Source: Mesostigma viride
Taxonomy: Eukaryota; Streptophyta; Mesostigmatophyceae; Mesostigmatales; Mesostigmataceae
Direction: 5' to 3'
Length of the DNA: 60,000 nt
Assembly (NCBI GenBank): GCA_009746045.1
Contig: RPFO01000165.1
Location: 2,397,521-2,457,520, forward strand
In this document: positions 1 to 10,921 of the stretch, piece by piece
Layout of the letters: each line of letters begins with the position of its first letter
Position numbering within the stretch: the stretch's first letter is position 1
Translations under genes and position numbers: made by a program
Notes under the pieces: model-generated
Databases searched by the model: none
Told to the model about the DNA's origin: nothing
Seen by the model: the letters and a program-made list of their open reading frames with translations, nothing else

Positions 1-966
1 TCTTTGCACAGGCTTGTCAATTGGTTGGTGTACGCCAATGTCGGGCAGATTTTAGCCCATATTCACTTCCGTTCAGCCAATATTAGCCTCATGGTGGTGA
101 GAACACGGTCGGGGTCGTTCATGGATAAGATATATGTAATACCAAGGTGATTATCCCTCGCTCATGCAGGTCGAAAGTAGTGTTTCCATGGCAAGCTTTC
201 TGCACCACTTCATGTCTTGCTAGCTTCTTGTTGTGTGCTCCTTGCAAGCTAGAAACATGACCCTGCTGGCATGGCAGCATGTCCAGCTTAAACCATTTGT
301 TTTTCTCATCATTGACAACACTTTAGGGGTGCTTTTTTATACCTTTGCTGCACTAGTAATCTCCACCTTGCTATGCCTCCTCCTTGCGACCGTCCGTGTG
401 CGTATGGTTGATTGCACAAGCTTTATACCCAATGCATAGAATGGCAGTAGCTCTGTATGCTGGGGCTGTGCATTTGGATGCATTTGTGGTTGTTTATGAT
501 GATGTTGGCCAGGTTGCCACAAAGAAACTATACGGTAGTGCTAGCGAAACACACCCTAAAAACTGGGGCCGTTATAACGGACTGAGTTATTTTGGGCATT
601 TTGCTAGCTGTGGTAGGCAGCTCTCTGCCATTTCATGATGTGAGTGCATCTATGCCATGCCTGTGAGTATAGCAAACTACCTTTGAAGGGCCAAGCCCAA
701 CTGATTTGTATAAATGGTTTATATTGCATGGTATAGGTCTCATACCCTTTTTTTTTGGTACCCCCTTGGGGGGCATGCTATTTATAGCACCCTTGGAGCA
801 TGGAAATGTGACCAACAACATGACCCCATCAAAACTTGATATAAAAGCATGCTTGGATACAAGGGTGGGCCAGAAAATGTTATTGGGCTTGATACTAGCG
901 TGTTTGCAAAGATAGGTCAACTCAGTCTGTTCTCGTGGTCCCAGTCAAGACGGTTTAAGGGTTAAG
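1..966. other. Non-coding or unidentified flank left of element A
   Basis: I see no convincing gene here. Open frames are short, overlap on both strands and show no family motif. The stretch ends where similarity to the Copia-like pol begins (compare 967 onward with 51130 onward). It may be host DNA or an older repeat. A short C/G palindrome with a preceding T-run lies near 750-775. Nothing else could be supported. Confidence 0.5.
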
Positions 967-3377
967 AAAAGCCCTCTTGAAATCAATCAGCACAGAGCTA
1001 TAGGGCACACCCTTAACCAGAAAAGACAGAAATATACACAGCAGTATCCTCCACTTGTCATGCAGCATCCCTGGAGTATATAGAGCTCCTCATCTAACAA
1101 CTGGCCAGTGCCATGATACTCGGTTACAACTGGTCTGACATGTGGCACCTGGACACCATCTACCTCCTTGAGCTTGAGGACAAACATCAATCTGAGCAGC
1201 TGGTGAACTTCTGGCAGCTCATCCACAGGTTCTGCACAGTTGGAAACTATCCACTCATGCCCAGAGGCAACAAAGCCAAGAGTCCATGCCTTAGCCATCT
1301 TGGGGCTTTGCATCATCTCGACTAACTGGCGCCAGGGAATAGGACTGTGAGCAGCTATCTGGTACCTGTTTACCCCTAACTGCCGTGGATCAAAGGTGGT
1401 TGGGATGATCAACAGGTCCTCAGCTATGGGCTCCTGACCTTGAGGACCCTCTACTTGCTGACTCTTAACAGCCTTCACCGCCACAGCAAGACCCTGGGAA
1501 TAGTGATATCTTTCAAGGGGAAGGCTGCCCCTGCCTTCTAGTGCCAACTCATCAGAGGTCAGAGTAACCCCTGGCATGCACAAGAAGTTCTGACCCAGTA
1601 TGGCAGGCCCCTGATAGCCCTCTACCACACAGAACGTGGTGGGCACCCCTAAGATAGGCACACTCACTTCCCCTAGGATCTTCATGGACACCTTTCCTGA
1701 GAAATCAGACACAGCAAGGCAACTGGGATGGGACATCTGTAAGCCTACAGCATCCTCTTCCCTGATGACAGACACCTGCGAGTTGGTATCTACCTCCATT
1801 GTAGCTGCCCAACATGACCCCCACCCCGTGAGCTTGGATACCTTGGGATCATGCTTGCTGCGCATGAGTGCTCGGATGACGTCCGCCATGAGAGGCCCCC
1901 GGGCCTTAGGTGGCTGCCCCGTCCCCTCTGGCCTTGTCACAGTTGCTTCAGCAGCCTCTTCCTGCTCGTCATCCTCCAGCAGGGACAGACCATCATCCAC
2001 CACCAGAGGATTGTTAGCTGCTGCTGCCTGGCTCTGGCCTGGCTCCTCAACCCAACTGGGAGGGCCTGGCCCGTCTGCAGGCCAGATTGCATGTGGCCTT
2101 CTCTCCTTGACATGAGCCCAGGACAACCTGTACACGTGCCTTGGATCCTTTTCCAAAGCCACCAGGCAAGATCTGTTAGCTTCTTCCACACGAGTGACTG
2201 CACCCCATCCTGCCACTTCCCCCGCTTGCCTGGTATAGATGGTTCCTTCCACATCCTGACCTTCAGCCCCACCTGAGGCCTCAGCACATTCCAGTTCTTG
2301 TCCTTACGTCTCAGCTGGGCAAACAGCCTGTCTGCCTTCCTAAGACTGGCCTGCACCACATTCTCAGGCAATAAGCTATACTGCAGGGCCAGGGGAGAGA
2401 CAGCCACACCATCAAAGTAATAGTTAACCCTGTGGTTCAGCTGCTCTTCTATCCCCTTACACCAGGCTGCCCTCTCTAAGGCAGATGCCACAAGTGGCAC
2501 TGTCTCTGCTGCTAGCACCACTGTCTTTACTTCACGTATGGATCTTTCCACAGCCCCTTGTTGCCCATGACTCTCCCTGGGGACTACTACCAGCTTACAA
2601 GGCAGCTGGTCCTGATGCTTGAGCAAACAGTCAAACTGCAAGTCTGCCTGCACACTCTTGCACACCCCAAAGCCTGGGACCAGGGCCTTCATACCCAACA
2701 ACAAGTGATGCTCCTGCATACCAGGCAGAACGTCTATCAGCCTATATCTACTGAACCTGTCCACCCCCACCAATATATACAAGCCCCTGATATGCTGGAT
2801 ATCCATCTGGATGTCGCCACGCTCTCTAGCAGGCTCCCTAGCATGGGACTGGGGTGGGTGAACAGCGTTCTCCTGGCAACCACAGTTCTCAGCAGCAGCC
2901 TGGCAAGCCTCCCACAAAGGCTCTCTCCCTAGCTTCCAAGCAAACATTGCAGCCTGCCCAGAATGCCCAAACATGTGATGCAATCTATGGCCAGCCTCAG
3001 CATAGCTACTCAGCACTCTCTCAGTACTGACCTGGCGAGACGCCTGGACCGTGTGTGAGGACACATGATCCACACCTGAGCTAGGTTCCAGGGCTTCCCT
3101 GCAGGCCATCCTGACTCCCCAAGCCAGGCCCTGCACCCTGGACCGCTCCAGGCCCTTCCAGCAAGGTCCCTTGGCCCTCCAGGCCAGCACCTGCTGGGGA
3201 CCCACCACCTGCATGAGGCATAGGGAATTCAGCTGCAGCTTTGTTATTGCAATCCAGTGGAAGAACAACATCTTTACACCCTTGGTGCTGCACAAGGGGC
3301 ACACCCCTATCCTTATGTACATCCAGCACACCTTCCCCAAGGGGTGATTGACTATTTACAGGGGATGGCGTAGCTAG
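967..3377 (-). pseudogene. Element A pol remnant (integrase, protease, start of RT)
   Basis: This is the truncated, frameshifted pol of element A. From 3377 leftward it shows a linker and an integrase zinc region (HHMFGH followed by NCGC). The integrase core follows, with acidic residues in MDIQHI, QADLQF and AVERSI (a D-D-E arrangement), then the integrase C-terminal region. A retroviral-type aspartic protease comes next, with active site EVDTNSQVSV near 1790 and the strand AILGQNF near 1590, then the RT fingers. Frameshifts occur near 3080, 2250 and 1075. The reading frame directly after the gag stop is open but has no ATG, which suggests expression by stop readthrough. The coding potential ends near 967, in the region equivalent to DFKRAFLKG of the intact RT. 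Confidence 0.85.
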
Positions 3378-4767
3378 TCACTGCTGCCCAGACTGGCCCC
3401 CTGCCCCAGCAGGCTTGGCCTTCCTGTCAGGGCACTCACGACGCCAGTGACCTTCCTTGCCACACACAAAGCATGCTCCACCCTTCTTCCCAGATCCAGC
3501 CCCACCCTTGCCAGGCTTCCCCTGGCCTCCCTGAGACTGTCCACCCTGCTTGCCCTGATTGCCTTGAGCTTGGCTCTTGCCTTGCCCTTGGCCACCCTTG
3601 CCCTGCTGACCACCAGCTTGCTGGCTCCCAACCCCTCCTTGGGAACCTGCACCCTTGCCACCCTGAGCCCCATTCCTCTGGCGCCTGAAGCGCCGACGCT
3701 TGTTAGGCCTCGCCCCATTACGGGCTGGGTACCCGGGGACATCACCTTGGGCCTGTGCAGCGGAGGTGGCATTGCTGCCGTGGGACTGAATGGCTTTGCA
3801 GGCAGGGTCTGGCTTCCTGATACTAAGGATCACCAGCTCGAGAGCACGCAAGGACCCATCTGTCTGGTTCAGAAACATGCGGGCACTGTTCCTCCCATCC
3901 ACACTCAACCCCATTCGGTCCAGGAAATAGTCTGCCAAGGCTCTATCTGTGACCAGGAAGCCATACTTGGCCCCCTTGTCTCTGATGCGGTTGAGCCTGG
4001 CCCACTCCTCTGCAACAGGGCCAGTGATCTCGAACGTGTCATACTGGTGTTTATAGTAGTTTGTGAGGTTTAGAACCTTGTCTGACAACTCCTCCCTCAG
4101 TCCATCCAGGAACTGTGCCCAGGTTAGCTTGTCCTTCACAGCCACCCTAGTCTTTTCCCGCACACGTTCGGAGGAATCTCGGTTGCATGTTGATCGAGGA
4201 ATGAAAGACCTGCACTAGATTCACAGTGGGGTCCACAGAGAGCACCACCAGCTCCATGTCCTCAAGCCATTTATCCAGTGCTTCCTGCGCTAATGGTGGA
4301 CAGAGAGGCTTTTGGCCATTCATGACGGACACGGCGCTCATGTGAGGCCTCGACCCCGGTAACGCCCTAACTGTCTCAGCCACAGCGGGCGTCACAGTAA
4401 CGACACCGGCCACAGCGGGCGTCACAGTAACGACACCACTCGGGCCAGCAGGGTTGGGGGAGGGCACATCTACATGACGACGCTTACCATTATCGTCCGA
4501 GGACAAGTCCCTCTTACGTTTCTCCAGCGTTGGTTGTCCGCCAGCCACCAGCACAGCATCCGAAGGCCACTCCGCCCGCGCCCGCTTGGCCTCCTCCACC
4601 GCCTCCTCATGTTTGCGCTTGCCTCCCGGCCTCTTGCTCCCGTCACCGTTGCTAGCAGGGATTGCTTCCCCCGCCATGGGCTCCTTCTCCTTTCGCACCA
4701 CCTGGCCCGTCTCCGCAGGCCTCTCCTCCTCGCCTTTGTCGCCGTCGCCGGCCTTCCCACGAGGCAT
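3378..4767 (-). pseudogene. gag: Element A Gag (capsid-like domain, CCHC knuckle)
   Basis: Gag of element A, starting at an ATG at 4767 (MPRGKAGDGD) and ending in TGA at 3378-3380. It has a charged, low-complexity N-terminus and a helical capsid-like region (VMNGQKPLCPPLAQEALDKW through DYFLDRMGLSV). A Gly/Gln/Lys-rich nucleocapsid stretch follows, then a zinc knuckle CFVCGKEGHWRREC (CX2CX4HX4C). The N-terminal part and the rest are in different frames, with a shift near 4160-4190, so this copy is probably inactive. Gag should coat the genomic RNA and form the virus-like particle. The stop is followed by CTA in the same frame as pol. Confidence 0.85.
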
Positions 4768-4825
4768 TATAATATGTACAAAGCGACACTGCAACACGCA
4801 AGGGTATGCAAAAGAAGACAGGAAT

Positions 4826-5969
4826 TCAAGCGTCGGGCAGCTCCTCTGCCTCACGCTCTGCCTCAGCTGCGGCTTCCCTCTCCCGCTCTTCAGCAGTGGC
4901 AGCCACTGGCGTCCTCACCCGAGGAATAGCTCGCACCTCCTCCTCAGAATAAGGTCCAAGAAGGCGACTGACAGGCCTCCCGTCCGAGGTTTGGTCAAAT
5001 GGCACACGCCGCTCGTTAGGGCGTCTGCCCCACAACAGGTTACGCACCCAGCGTCCTCCCCCACCTCGTCGCTCGTTGTATGCCCCACTGCCGTAAGTGC
5101 TGTAGTCGTGCAACGGCTCCGGCGGGACGTGATAATCTGCACGCTGCCGCTCGGAGAACCCTGCTGCAGAACCGTCCCCCTCGTCCAACTGCTGGAACGA
5201 GCGTGTAATAATACCCGACGGGCGGTCGACGAACTCGTCGTGCACTGCCTGCGGAGACAGGTCCCGACCTAGCTGTGACGATTTCCACCGACGGACCGTA
5301 TGCACCGGGGGCTCCAACAACACGAGGAGTGTCTAATGTTGACCAGATGCCGGCGGGACGCGTGGTTATAAGCCACCGATCTGCGTGGCCCCGCGACTCC
5401 TGGAGCAGAATGTTAACGAGGTGCTCACAGGTTTGAGCAACTACTTCTTGCGAGGACCAGGGGCTGTCCTGCTCACGCACCTGCGCGTCACGCACGAGGT
5501 GTGAAGCGTTCGTCCCTTCACCGAGGGAGCTTGTTGCGACCCAATGGTTAAACAATCGGGTGGCACCAAGGCTGATCGCGACCAGCTGGCCCAACGCCTC
5601 TCGAGCAAGATCCAAACCGTGCAGCGTTACGTGACCACCTTGATAGGCGATCTCAAGGCTGAAGATGAGCGCTGCGACCTCGTCTCTCAGCGCAATCAAG
5701 CGCTCGACCGTCACACGACTCGTCTCCCCGGGAGAAGTCGTGGCCCGCACACGCATCACAACAGGATCGTTGGCAGACGGCCCTTCTGCGTTGCCGAAAA
5801 CGGCCACCCAGCCTACCCGCGCTAAGCCTCTCGCCAGATGCGCAGCTTGTACAAACGTGGACGCGGTTTCTGGCTGGCTATATGGGTGCAGAGGTCCTTC
5901 TGCCTCCTGCCGCGGCACTGCCGCTCCTTGGCTTGGCGATTGCTCAAACGCCGGAATGTCTTCCGACAT
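4826..5969 (-). pseudogene. Element A ORF1 (unknown protein upstream of gag)
   Basis: Additional ORF between the LTR and gag, starting at ATG 5969 (MSEDIPAFEQ), only 28 nt from the LTR edge. It is homologous to ORF1 of elements B, C and E. Shared blocks are TFVQAAHLARGLARVGWVAV, SPGETSRVTVERLIALRDEV, GLDLAREALGQLVAISLG, RLFNHWVATS, LLQESRGHADRW and a C-terminal charged tail rich in Glu/Arg. A frameshift near 5300 separates the conserved N-terminal part from the tail. I do not recognise the family. It looks mainly alpha-helical and lacks zinc, protease or polymerase motifs. A second structural protein is possible but unproven. Confidence 0.7.
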
Positions 5970-5997
5970 GAAAATGCGCCACGGAACCAATAGTACG
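5970..5997 (-). promoter_or_regulatory. Element A leader, candidate minus-strand priming site
   Basis: Only 28 nt separate the LTR edge from the ORF1 start. On the minus strand they begin CGTACTATTG (5988-5997), the same 10-mer that follows the LTRs of B and C. There is no TGG-type tRNA primer-binding site. Confidence 0.5.
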
Positions 5998-6342
5998 AGT
6001 TAGCAAACAAGCCCAGAGCGTGTGAGCTCTTGGTCTTTCACGCCGAGTTGAGCCAATTGCTGGGGGACAGCAACCTTTAGCCCAAGCACCAAGCCACACC
6101 TTGTTGGTCACTTCCACGTTCAAGTGGGCAACCAGAGCGCGTGCTTCCGAGATAGCTTGGCCATCCCCATGACCAAGCTATATGCCTCTTTGTTGCTCCT
6201 CGTTCCCATCGGCATGACGAGGCACGTGCAGGCGTGCAAGCAAATCCTCAACGTCCACTGGCATCAGTGCAGAGCCAGGACGAACTGGATTTGCCTAGCC
6301 ACCTGCAACCTAGGAAGTACAGGACCTGCCACAAGCCTGCAA
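5998..6342 (-). repeat. Element A 5' LTR, inner part
   Basis: Similar to 48302-48660 and 56145-56505 of element E. It starts AGTTAG on the plus strand. It ends at 6342, where the CACTA terminus begins; similarity resumes at 33796. A U5 hairpin AGAGC...GCTCT with a CTCACA-containing loop lies near 6010-6030. Confidence 0.85.
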
Positions 6343-6680
6343 CACTAGGAACTCGGCTGAGAATTTATTCTCAAAAATTCTCACATATTCTCAAAAATCA
6401 ACAAAAAACTGAGAATAATTCTCAATCACTGAGAATTTTTGAGAATTTTTCTGAGAATTTTGAGAATAAATGAGAATAAATGAGAATTTTTTGAGAATTA
6501 TTCTCAAAAATTGAGAATAATTCTCAATCACTGAGAATTTGCCTGAGAATGACTGAAAAAAGCTGAGAATATATTCTCAATATTCTCAGGTCCAATATTC
6601 TCAGGAAAACCCAACGACCCGAGAAAACTGAGAATATCACACGGACCCAAAAAACTGAGAAAAACACAAGGACCCAAAAA
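6343..6680. repeat. CACTA left terminus and subterminal GAGAAT array
   Basis: After the terminal CACTAGGAACTCGGCTGAG the sequence is packed with GAGAAT and its complement ATTCTC, in both orientations and partly as palindromes such as TTGAGAATTATTCTCAA. Subterminal repeats of this kind are the binding sites of the accessory protein in characterised CACTA elements. That role is inferred here. Confidence 0.85.
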
Positions 6681-6837
6681 ACGGAGAAAAACACAAGTCC
6701 CAAGAAAAACATCACAGCGAAACGAGCATTGCAAACTTTATTAAAATTATATTCTGATTTGGCACGCCGCAAATATGCATGGCAGGTGCAAAATAACCAC
6801 TGAAATAATAGCGTTGTGTGCAGCCGTATGCCAAAAA

Positions 6838-7709
6838 TCAAAAGTCTTCCTCAGACTCATCACTGGTTTGATACCCATCATCCTCATCAGTATTCTCATC
6901 ATCTGTCTCCCTATAGTTCACATCAGCACGCAGTCTCCCACTCGACCGCGTTCCCACAGATTGTGGTGGCACCGTTGCCGGAGCAGAACTTGGACCTGCC
7001 TCCGGGGCATCAGTCCCCTTGCGCTTTGTGCCTGGCCCAGCCCTTGGCGCTGCAGGTGCCTTGCCCTTGCCAAGGGGTGGCTTGGGTGCTTTGGTTTGAC
7101 CCGCCTTCTTCTTCTTCTTCTTCGTCGTCGTCGTCTTCTCGACAGTCTCCGCCGGCACTTCATCAGTCATCAGGGATATCAAGCACAGGCAGAGGATCCC
7201 AATCAGCCTCGAGGGAGCGCGTCACAACATTACTCAAAGGGCCCTGCGCGTCATTGACCATGTTCCACGGCAGCTTGGCTGGAATCACCACCATTTCAGG
7301 CGCAAACGACTTGTCGACCACATACCCCACTGAACTGACCGATGTTGGCAAAACCAACTTGGGGCTACGTGGGGCGTCGGCACTGCATGCTGATCACAAT
7401 CAACCTCTCACTAGGAAGGTGAGCGACATGACCAGGGTCGAAAAGCTCAACCCTCAGCACCAACTGCGATCCCCATTCTGGCATGGGCGCTGCTAGGGCA
7501 GTTTGCAAAATGTGTGTTATGTGCCCAAACTGCAACGCGCCGTCAGGCTGGTGGTACGCGATGCCAGAATTTTGGTGCCGCCGAGCTTGCGTGCGATCAG
7601 CGTGCTCCGTGCGATAGTTGAACCCATACATACGCACTTTGTCGAATTCATCCGCTTTGTCTCGCACGCCTGCCACAGCTGCCTTGATGCGCTCAGGCAC
7701 CAGAGGCGC
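6838..7709 (-). pseudogene. CACTA transposase (TNP2-like), C-terminal part
   Basis: C-terminal end of the transposase, continuing from the exon at 23819-23878. The tandem retrotransposon 7710-23818 inserted in the codons for NKAP. Reading right to left: APLVPERIKAAVAGV, then the block VRMYGFNYRTEHADR, then HITHILQTAL, matching the beta-rich C-terminal segment usual in TNP2 proteins. A frameshift or short unrecognised intron lies near 7360, and another near 7170. The protein ends in a Lys-rich stretch (KKKKKK), a Pro/Ala-rich segment and an acidic tail (DENTDEDDGYQ...DESEEDF). The insertion and frameshifts make this copy non-functional. Confidence 0.75.
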
Positions 7710-8363
7710 AGTTAGCATATTGGGGCACCAATGTGCTAGATGGATGCAGGTTGAGGAGACCTTTCCAACGCCGTGTCAACCGCCTAGAACAGACAAGGGA
7801 CTAGAAAGTTATCAAGTCCCGAAGTACTGCCGACCGGTGGGCGAGGGCGGTGCACACTCAGGACATAGTGGACAGGACACGTGGCAGGCCGTGCCTGCAC
7901 AGGCTTAGCCTGGACTCTCACGTGACTGGGACACAGTGTACTGAGGGCTCAACGGTACTGTGGCTAGTAGAAGCCAGTAACCAGCCAGCAGGTCTGCAAG
8001 GATGTAAGTCCTTGCAGGACTGTGGCAGGTCCTGTGCTGTCCTAGACACAGGATAGCCAGAGATTCCTGTATGCTGCCTGCAACGAGGATGCAAGGCAGC
8101 GATACGAGGCTCTGGCAATGTAGCGTTGCCCAGCGTTGCTCATGACCGAGGAACAAGGATGGAACGAGGTTGCATATAGCTCGAGGCTCAACGAGGCAAC
8201 GAGCGTCTTCACACACGAACCTTGGTCGTCACGACGAGTGGCGAGCCTATCGAGGGTCGTAGGCCTGGTGTGAGGATAAAGGTTGCTAGCCAGCAGCCTT
8301 GGGTCATTCCAGCCGGCAAGGACCAGGAGCTCACAAGCTCTGCTGACGAGTTGCTGCGCAAAT
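7710..8363 (+). repeat. Element B 5' LTR (654 bp)
   Basis: Begins AGTTAGCATATTGGGGC and ends GCTGCGCAAAT. The ends are set by the GGCGC target duplication outside and by comparison with the other two copies. It lacks the usual TG...CA ends. A U5 hairpin GAGCTCACAAGCTC lies about 30 nt before the 3' end. Confidence 0.9.
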
Positions 8364-8386
8364 CGTACTATTGCTTCCACGCTTTC
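8364..8386 (+). promoter_or_regulatory. Element B leader, candidate priming site CGTACTATTG
   Basis: The 23 nt between the LTR and the ORF1 ATG start CGTACTATTG (8364-8373). This 10-mer is the exact complement of CAATAGTACG at 15158-15167 in the 3' UTR. No tRNA-type TGG site is present. Confidence 0.55.
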
Positions 8387-9520
8387 ATGTCTGGTTCATC
8401 GTCAAGCAGCCACGGTGCTGGTGAGGCGAACGAGCAGAGAGACGCGCAAGCGTTTTTCCCCTACCGTAACCAAGCAAACGCTCCTACATTCGTGCAAGCG
8501 GCCTACGTAGCGAGGCACTTGGCAGAAGAGGGGTGGGTGGCGGTGAGTGGGGGAGGCAGCAGGCCAGCGGCGGCGGACCCGATTATGCAACGGGCTCGCG
8601 TCGTGATTTCTCCAGGTGAGACGGGGCGAGTGGCGGTGGAAGAGTTGGTGCGGCTACGTGACGCGCTAGCTGAAACTGCTAATCGTGTGGAGGTCGCTAT
8701 CAGGGCGCCCATATAACTCTAGCCGGTCTCGACCTAGCCAGGGAGGCGCTTAGCCAGATTGTGGCAACAGCGCTCGGCAGCACCGGCTGTTTAACCACTG
8801 GGTGGCGACAGCGGTGCTAGGAGAGGGGGTACCAGACGCCGACATCATCCGGAACGCGCGTGCTCGGGAGACGGTAAATCCTTGGAGCACGGCAGAGGTA
8901 TTTGCCCAAACAATTGAGAATCTTGTTGCTGTCCTTTTGCAAGAGTCGAGAGGGTACGCAGACAGGTTCTTTATCACCACACAGCCTTTCGGGGTATACT
9001 CAAGGCTTGACACACCGAGGCCGGAAACCACCAGTGCGTGGGGTCCGGAGGTGGAGATTGTCACGGGGGTCGAGAAGACGCCTGAAGACGTCCATTTCGA
9101 GTGGACTGACAAGCCAGAGGGCTCCGTAAAGCGCTCTGCCCAGGAGATAAACCAGGGCGACGGCACTACCGCGACCTACGAGGAGAGGCAGAGAGCTGAT
9201 CTGCATTTCCCTCGTGAGGTGACTCACGAATACGACCGTTACGGCCGAGGCGAGCAGAACGAGCTGGTCGGCGGCGGTAAACGGTGGGTGCGCGACCTTG
9301 CTTGGCATCGCAACCCAGGTGAGACACAACATCCAGTCGAACGCAAGGAGACGGGCGACCTGTGACCTGCGTTCTGGGAGAGTTTAACCCAAGCCTCCAG
9401 ATTGTCGCAGCGGCAGCAGCAGCCACACCGGTTGCTGAGGGTGTTGAGGAGCGTCCAGACCGTGAGGAGGGGCAGGCGAGTGCAAGCCAGGAGGCGGCCT
9501 CGTCTGGAGTAAGTGCGTGA
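8387..9520 (+). pseudogene. Element B ORF1 (unknown protein), frameshifted
   Basis: Starts at ATG 8387 (MSGSSSSSHGAGEANEQ), 23 nt after the LTR. Conserved blocks match ORF1 of A, C and E: TFVQAAYVARHLAEEGWVAV, SPGETGRVAVEELVRLRDAL, GLDLAREALSQIVATALG, LLQESRGYADRFFITTQPFG, then a charged region ending ...EAASSGVSA before TGA at 9518. Single-base losses near 8700, near 8785 and near 9360 break the frame relative to C. The function is unknown; no catalytic motif is visible. Confidence 0.7.
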
Positions 9521-9571
9521 GCCTGAGGGGTTCCAGCAGCCATATCTGCGTGTGTTTCTGTGTATTCTATA

Positions 9572-10915
9572 ATGCTTCGTAACACGCGCGGGGCGGCAGC
9601 GGGAGCGGGGCGGAGCGGGGGATGGCGGGGGTGAGGCAAGGGCAGACACGGGAGGCCCCGCCAACGTCGTGCCAGAGGGACAGGCGATCCCAACGGCAGA
9701 GGGCGTCAATGGCAGGAGGGCTCCAACCGGAAGAGGAAAGAGGTGGCACAAGGGGAGGAGCGTGCAGGGTGGCCAACCGACGGCGTGGTGCTGACGGGGG
9801 AGGGCCAGAATGATGCTGAACGTCAAGCACCTGGTAAGAGACCATGTGTGCCTGCGTCTGGTGTTCCTGCAGCTATGTTCCTGCGCCATTAGCACCTGTA
9901 GGAGCTGCTGTCATTGGCAGTGACCCTCGTGCTTTGCCTGGGACTAGACCTCATATGAGTGCTGTGGCTGTGATGAATGGCCAGAAGCCTCTCAAGCCTC
10001 CTGTGGGACAGGAAGAGCTAGACAAGTGGTTGGAGGATATGGAGCTAGTTTCATGCTCTGTAGATCCCACTGTCAACCTTGTGCAGGTATTCCACACATC
10101 CACGACTAATAGGGATTCAGTGAGCGTGTGAGGGACAAGGCTAGGCAGGCTGTCAAGGACAAGCTGACTTGGTCTCAGTTCCTAGAGGGCCTACGTCAGG
10201 AGTTTCTGATAAGGTACTCAACCTCACTAATCACTATAAGCTCAGCTATGATACCTTTGAGATCAAGGGCACAATAGCTGAGGAGCTGCAGCGGCTCACA
10301 CGCATCAGGGAGAAGGGGGCCAAGCATGGCTTCAATCTGACTGACAGAGCAGTGGCAGATTACTTCCTGGATCGCATGGGGCTGAGTGTGGATGGGAGAA
10401 ATGCAGCTAGGATGTTTGCTGATCAGACAGATGGGACGTGGCCAGCCTTGCAAAAGGTTATTTTCAATATCCGTCCATCTGACAATGCTGCTTGCAAGGC
10501 AATCCAGGTGACTGGTGCCCCTTCAGCCTCCGCTCATCAGGTCCATGGTGACGCCCCTGGGCAGGGTGCTCAGGGAGAAACCAGACCTAGTAGGCGTCAG
10601 AGGGCTAACAGGCGCAGGCAGAATGGTAACCAGGGTGGCAAGGGCCAGCAGCAGGGATCCAAAGGCAAGGGTCAGCAGCAGGCTGGTGGTCACCAGGGTG
10701 GTCAGCAGAACAAGGGTGGCCAAGGGCAAGGCAAGAGCCAGGGCCAGGGCACCCAGGCCAGTCAGAGCAGCCAGAACCAGGGTGGCCTGAAGAAGGCTGC
10801 TGCTGGGAAGGATGACAAGTGCTTTGGATGTGGCAGGACGGGTCATTGGCGACGTGACTGCCCAGACCAGGCCAAGTCTGCTGGAGCAGGCTCTGGCCAG
10901 GTGGGTAAGCCATGA
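9572..10915 (+). pseudogene. gag: Element B Gag, frameshifted
   Basis: Capsid-like region (MNGQKPLKPPVGQEELDKWL ... DYFLDRMGLSVDGRNAARMF), a Gly/Gln/Lys-rich nucleocapsid stretch, and a CCHC knuckle CFGCGRTGHWRRDC. The likely start is ATG 9572 (MLRNTRG). The N-terminal frame is unclear because of a poly-G length difference. Two 1-nt deletions are visible against D: one near 10119 (GATTCAGTG, against GATTCAAGTG in C) and one near 10203 shared with C. The stop TGA at 10913-10915 is followed in frame by CTT GAG ATG and pol. Confidence 0.85.
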
Positions 10916-10921
10916 CTTGAG

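Larger units (their letters stand above)
967..6342 (-). mobile_element. Copia-like LTR element A, 3'-truncated, 5' LTR split
   Basis: Minus-strand LTR retrotransposon of the same family as element E (48302-56788). Reading right to left it has half of a 5' LTR, a short leader, ORF1, gag and pol. Pol stops abruptly near 967 inside the RT, so the RT palm, RNase H, 3' UTR and 3' LTR are missing. The other part of the 5' LTR lies at 33796-34099, because the CACTA element 6343-33793 inserted into the LTR. The two LTR parts sum to about 649 bp, against 644 bp for the LTRs of E. Confidence 0.85.

Noticed and set aside
2558-2932. Plus-strand frames repeated in several elements (for example 2558-2932, 11396-11743 on the other strand)
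   Set aside because: They recur only because the pol genes recur; each is the antisense of the integrase region and shows no coding motif.
6341-6345. 3-bp target duplication for the CACTA element
   Set aside because: Left flank CAA and right flank AAG do not match as 3-mers. Comparison with the intact LTR of E supports a 2-bp AA duplication.
6343-6680. GAGAAT arrays as a CRISPR array or microsatellite
   Set aside because: Units are 6-8 bp with irregular spacing and both orientations, symmetric at the two transposon ends and directly inside CACTA termini. They are subterminal transposase-binding repeats, not CRISPR.
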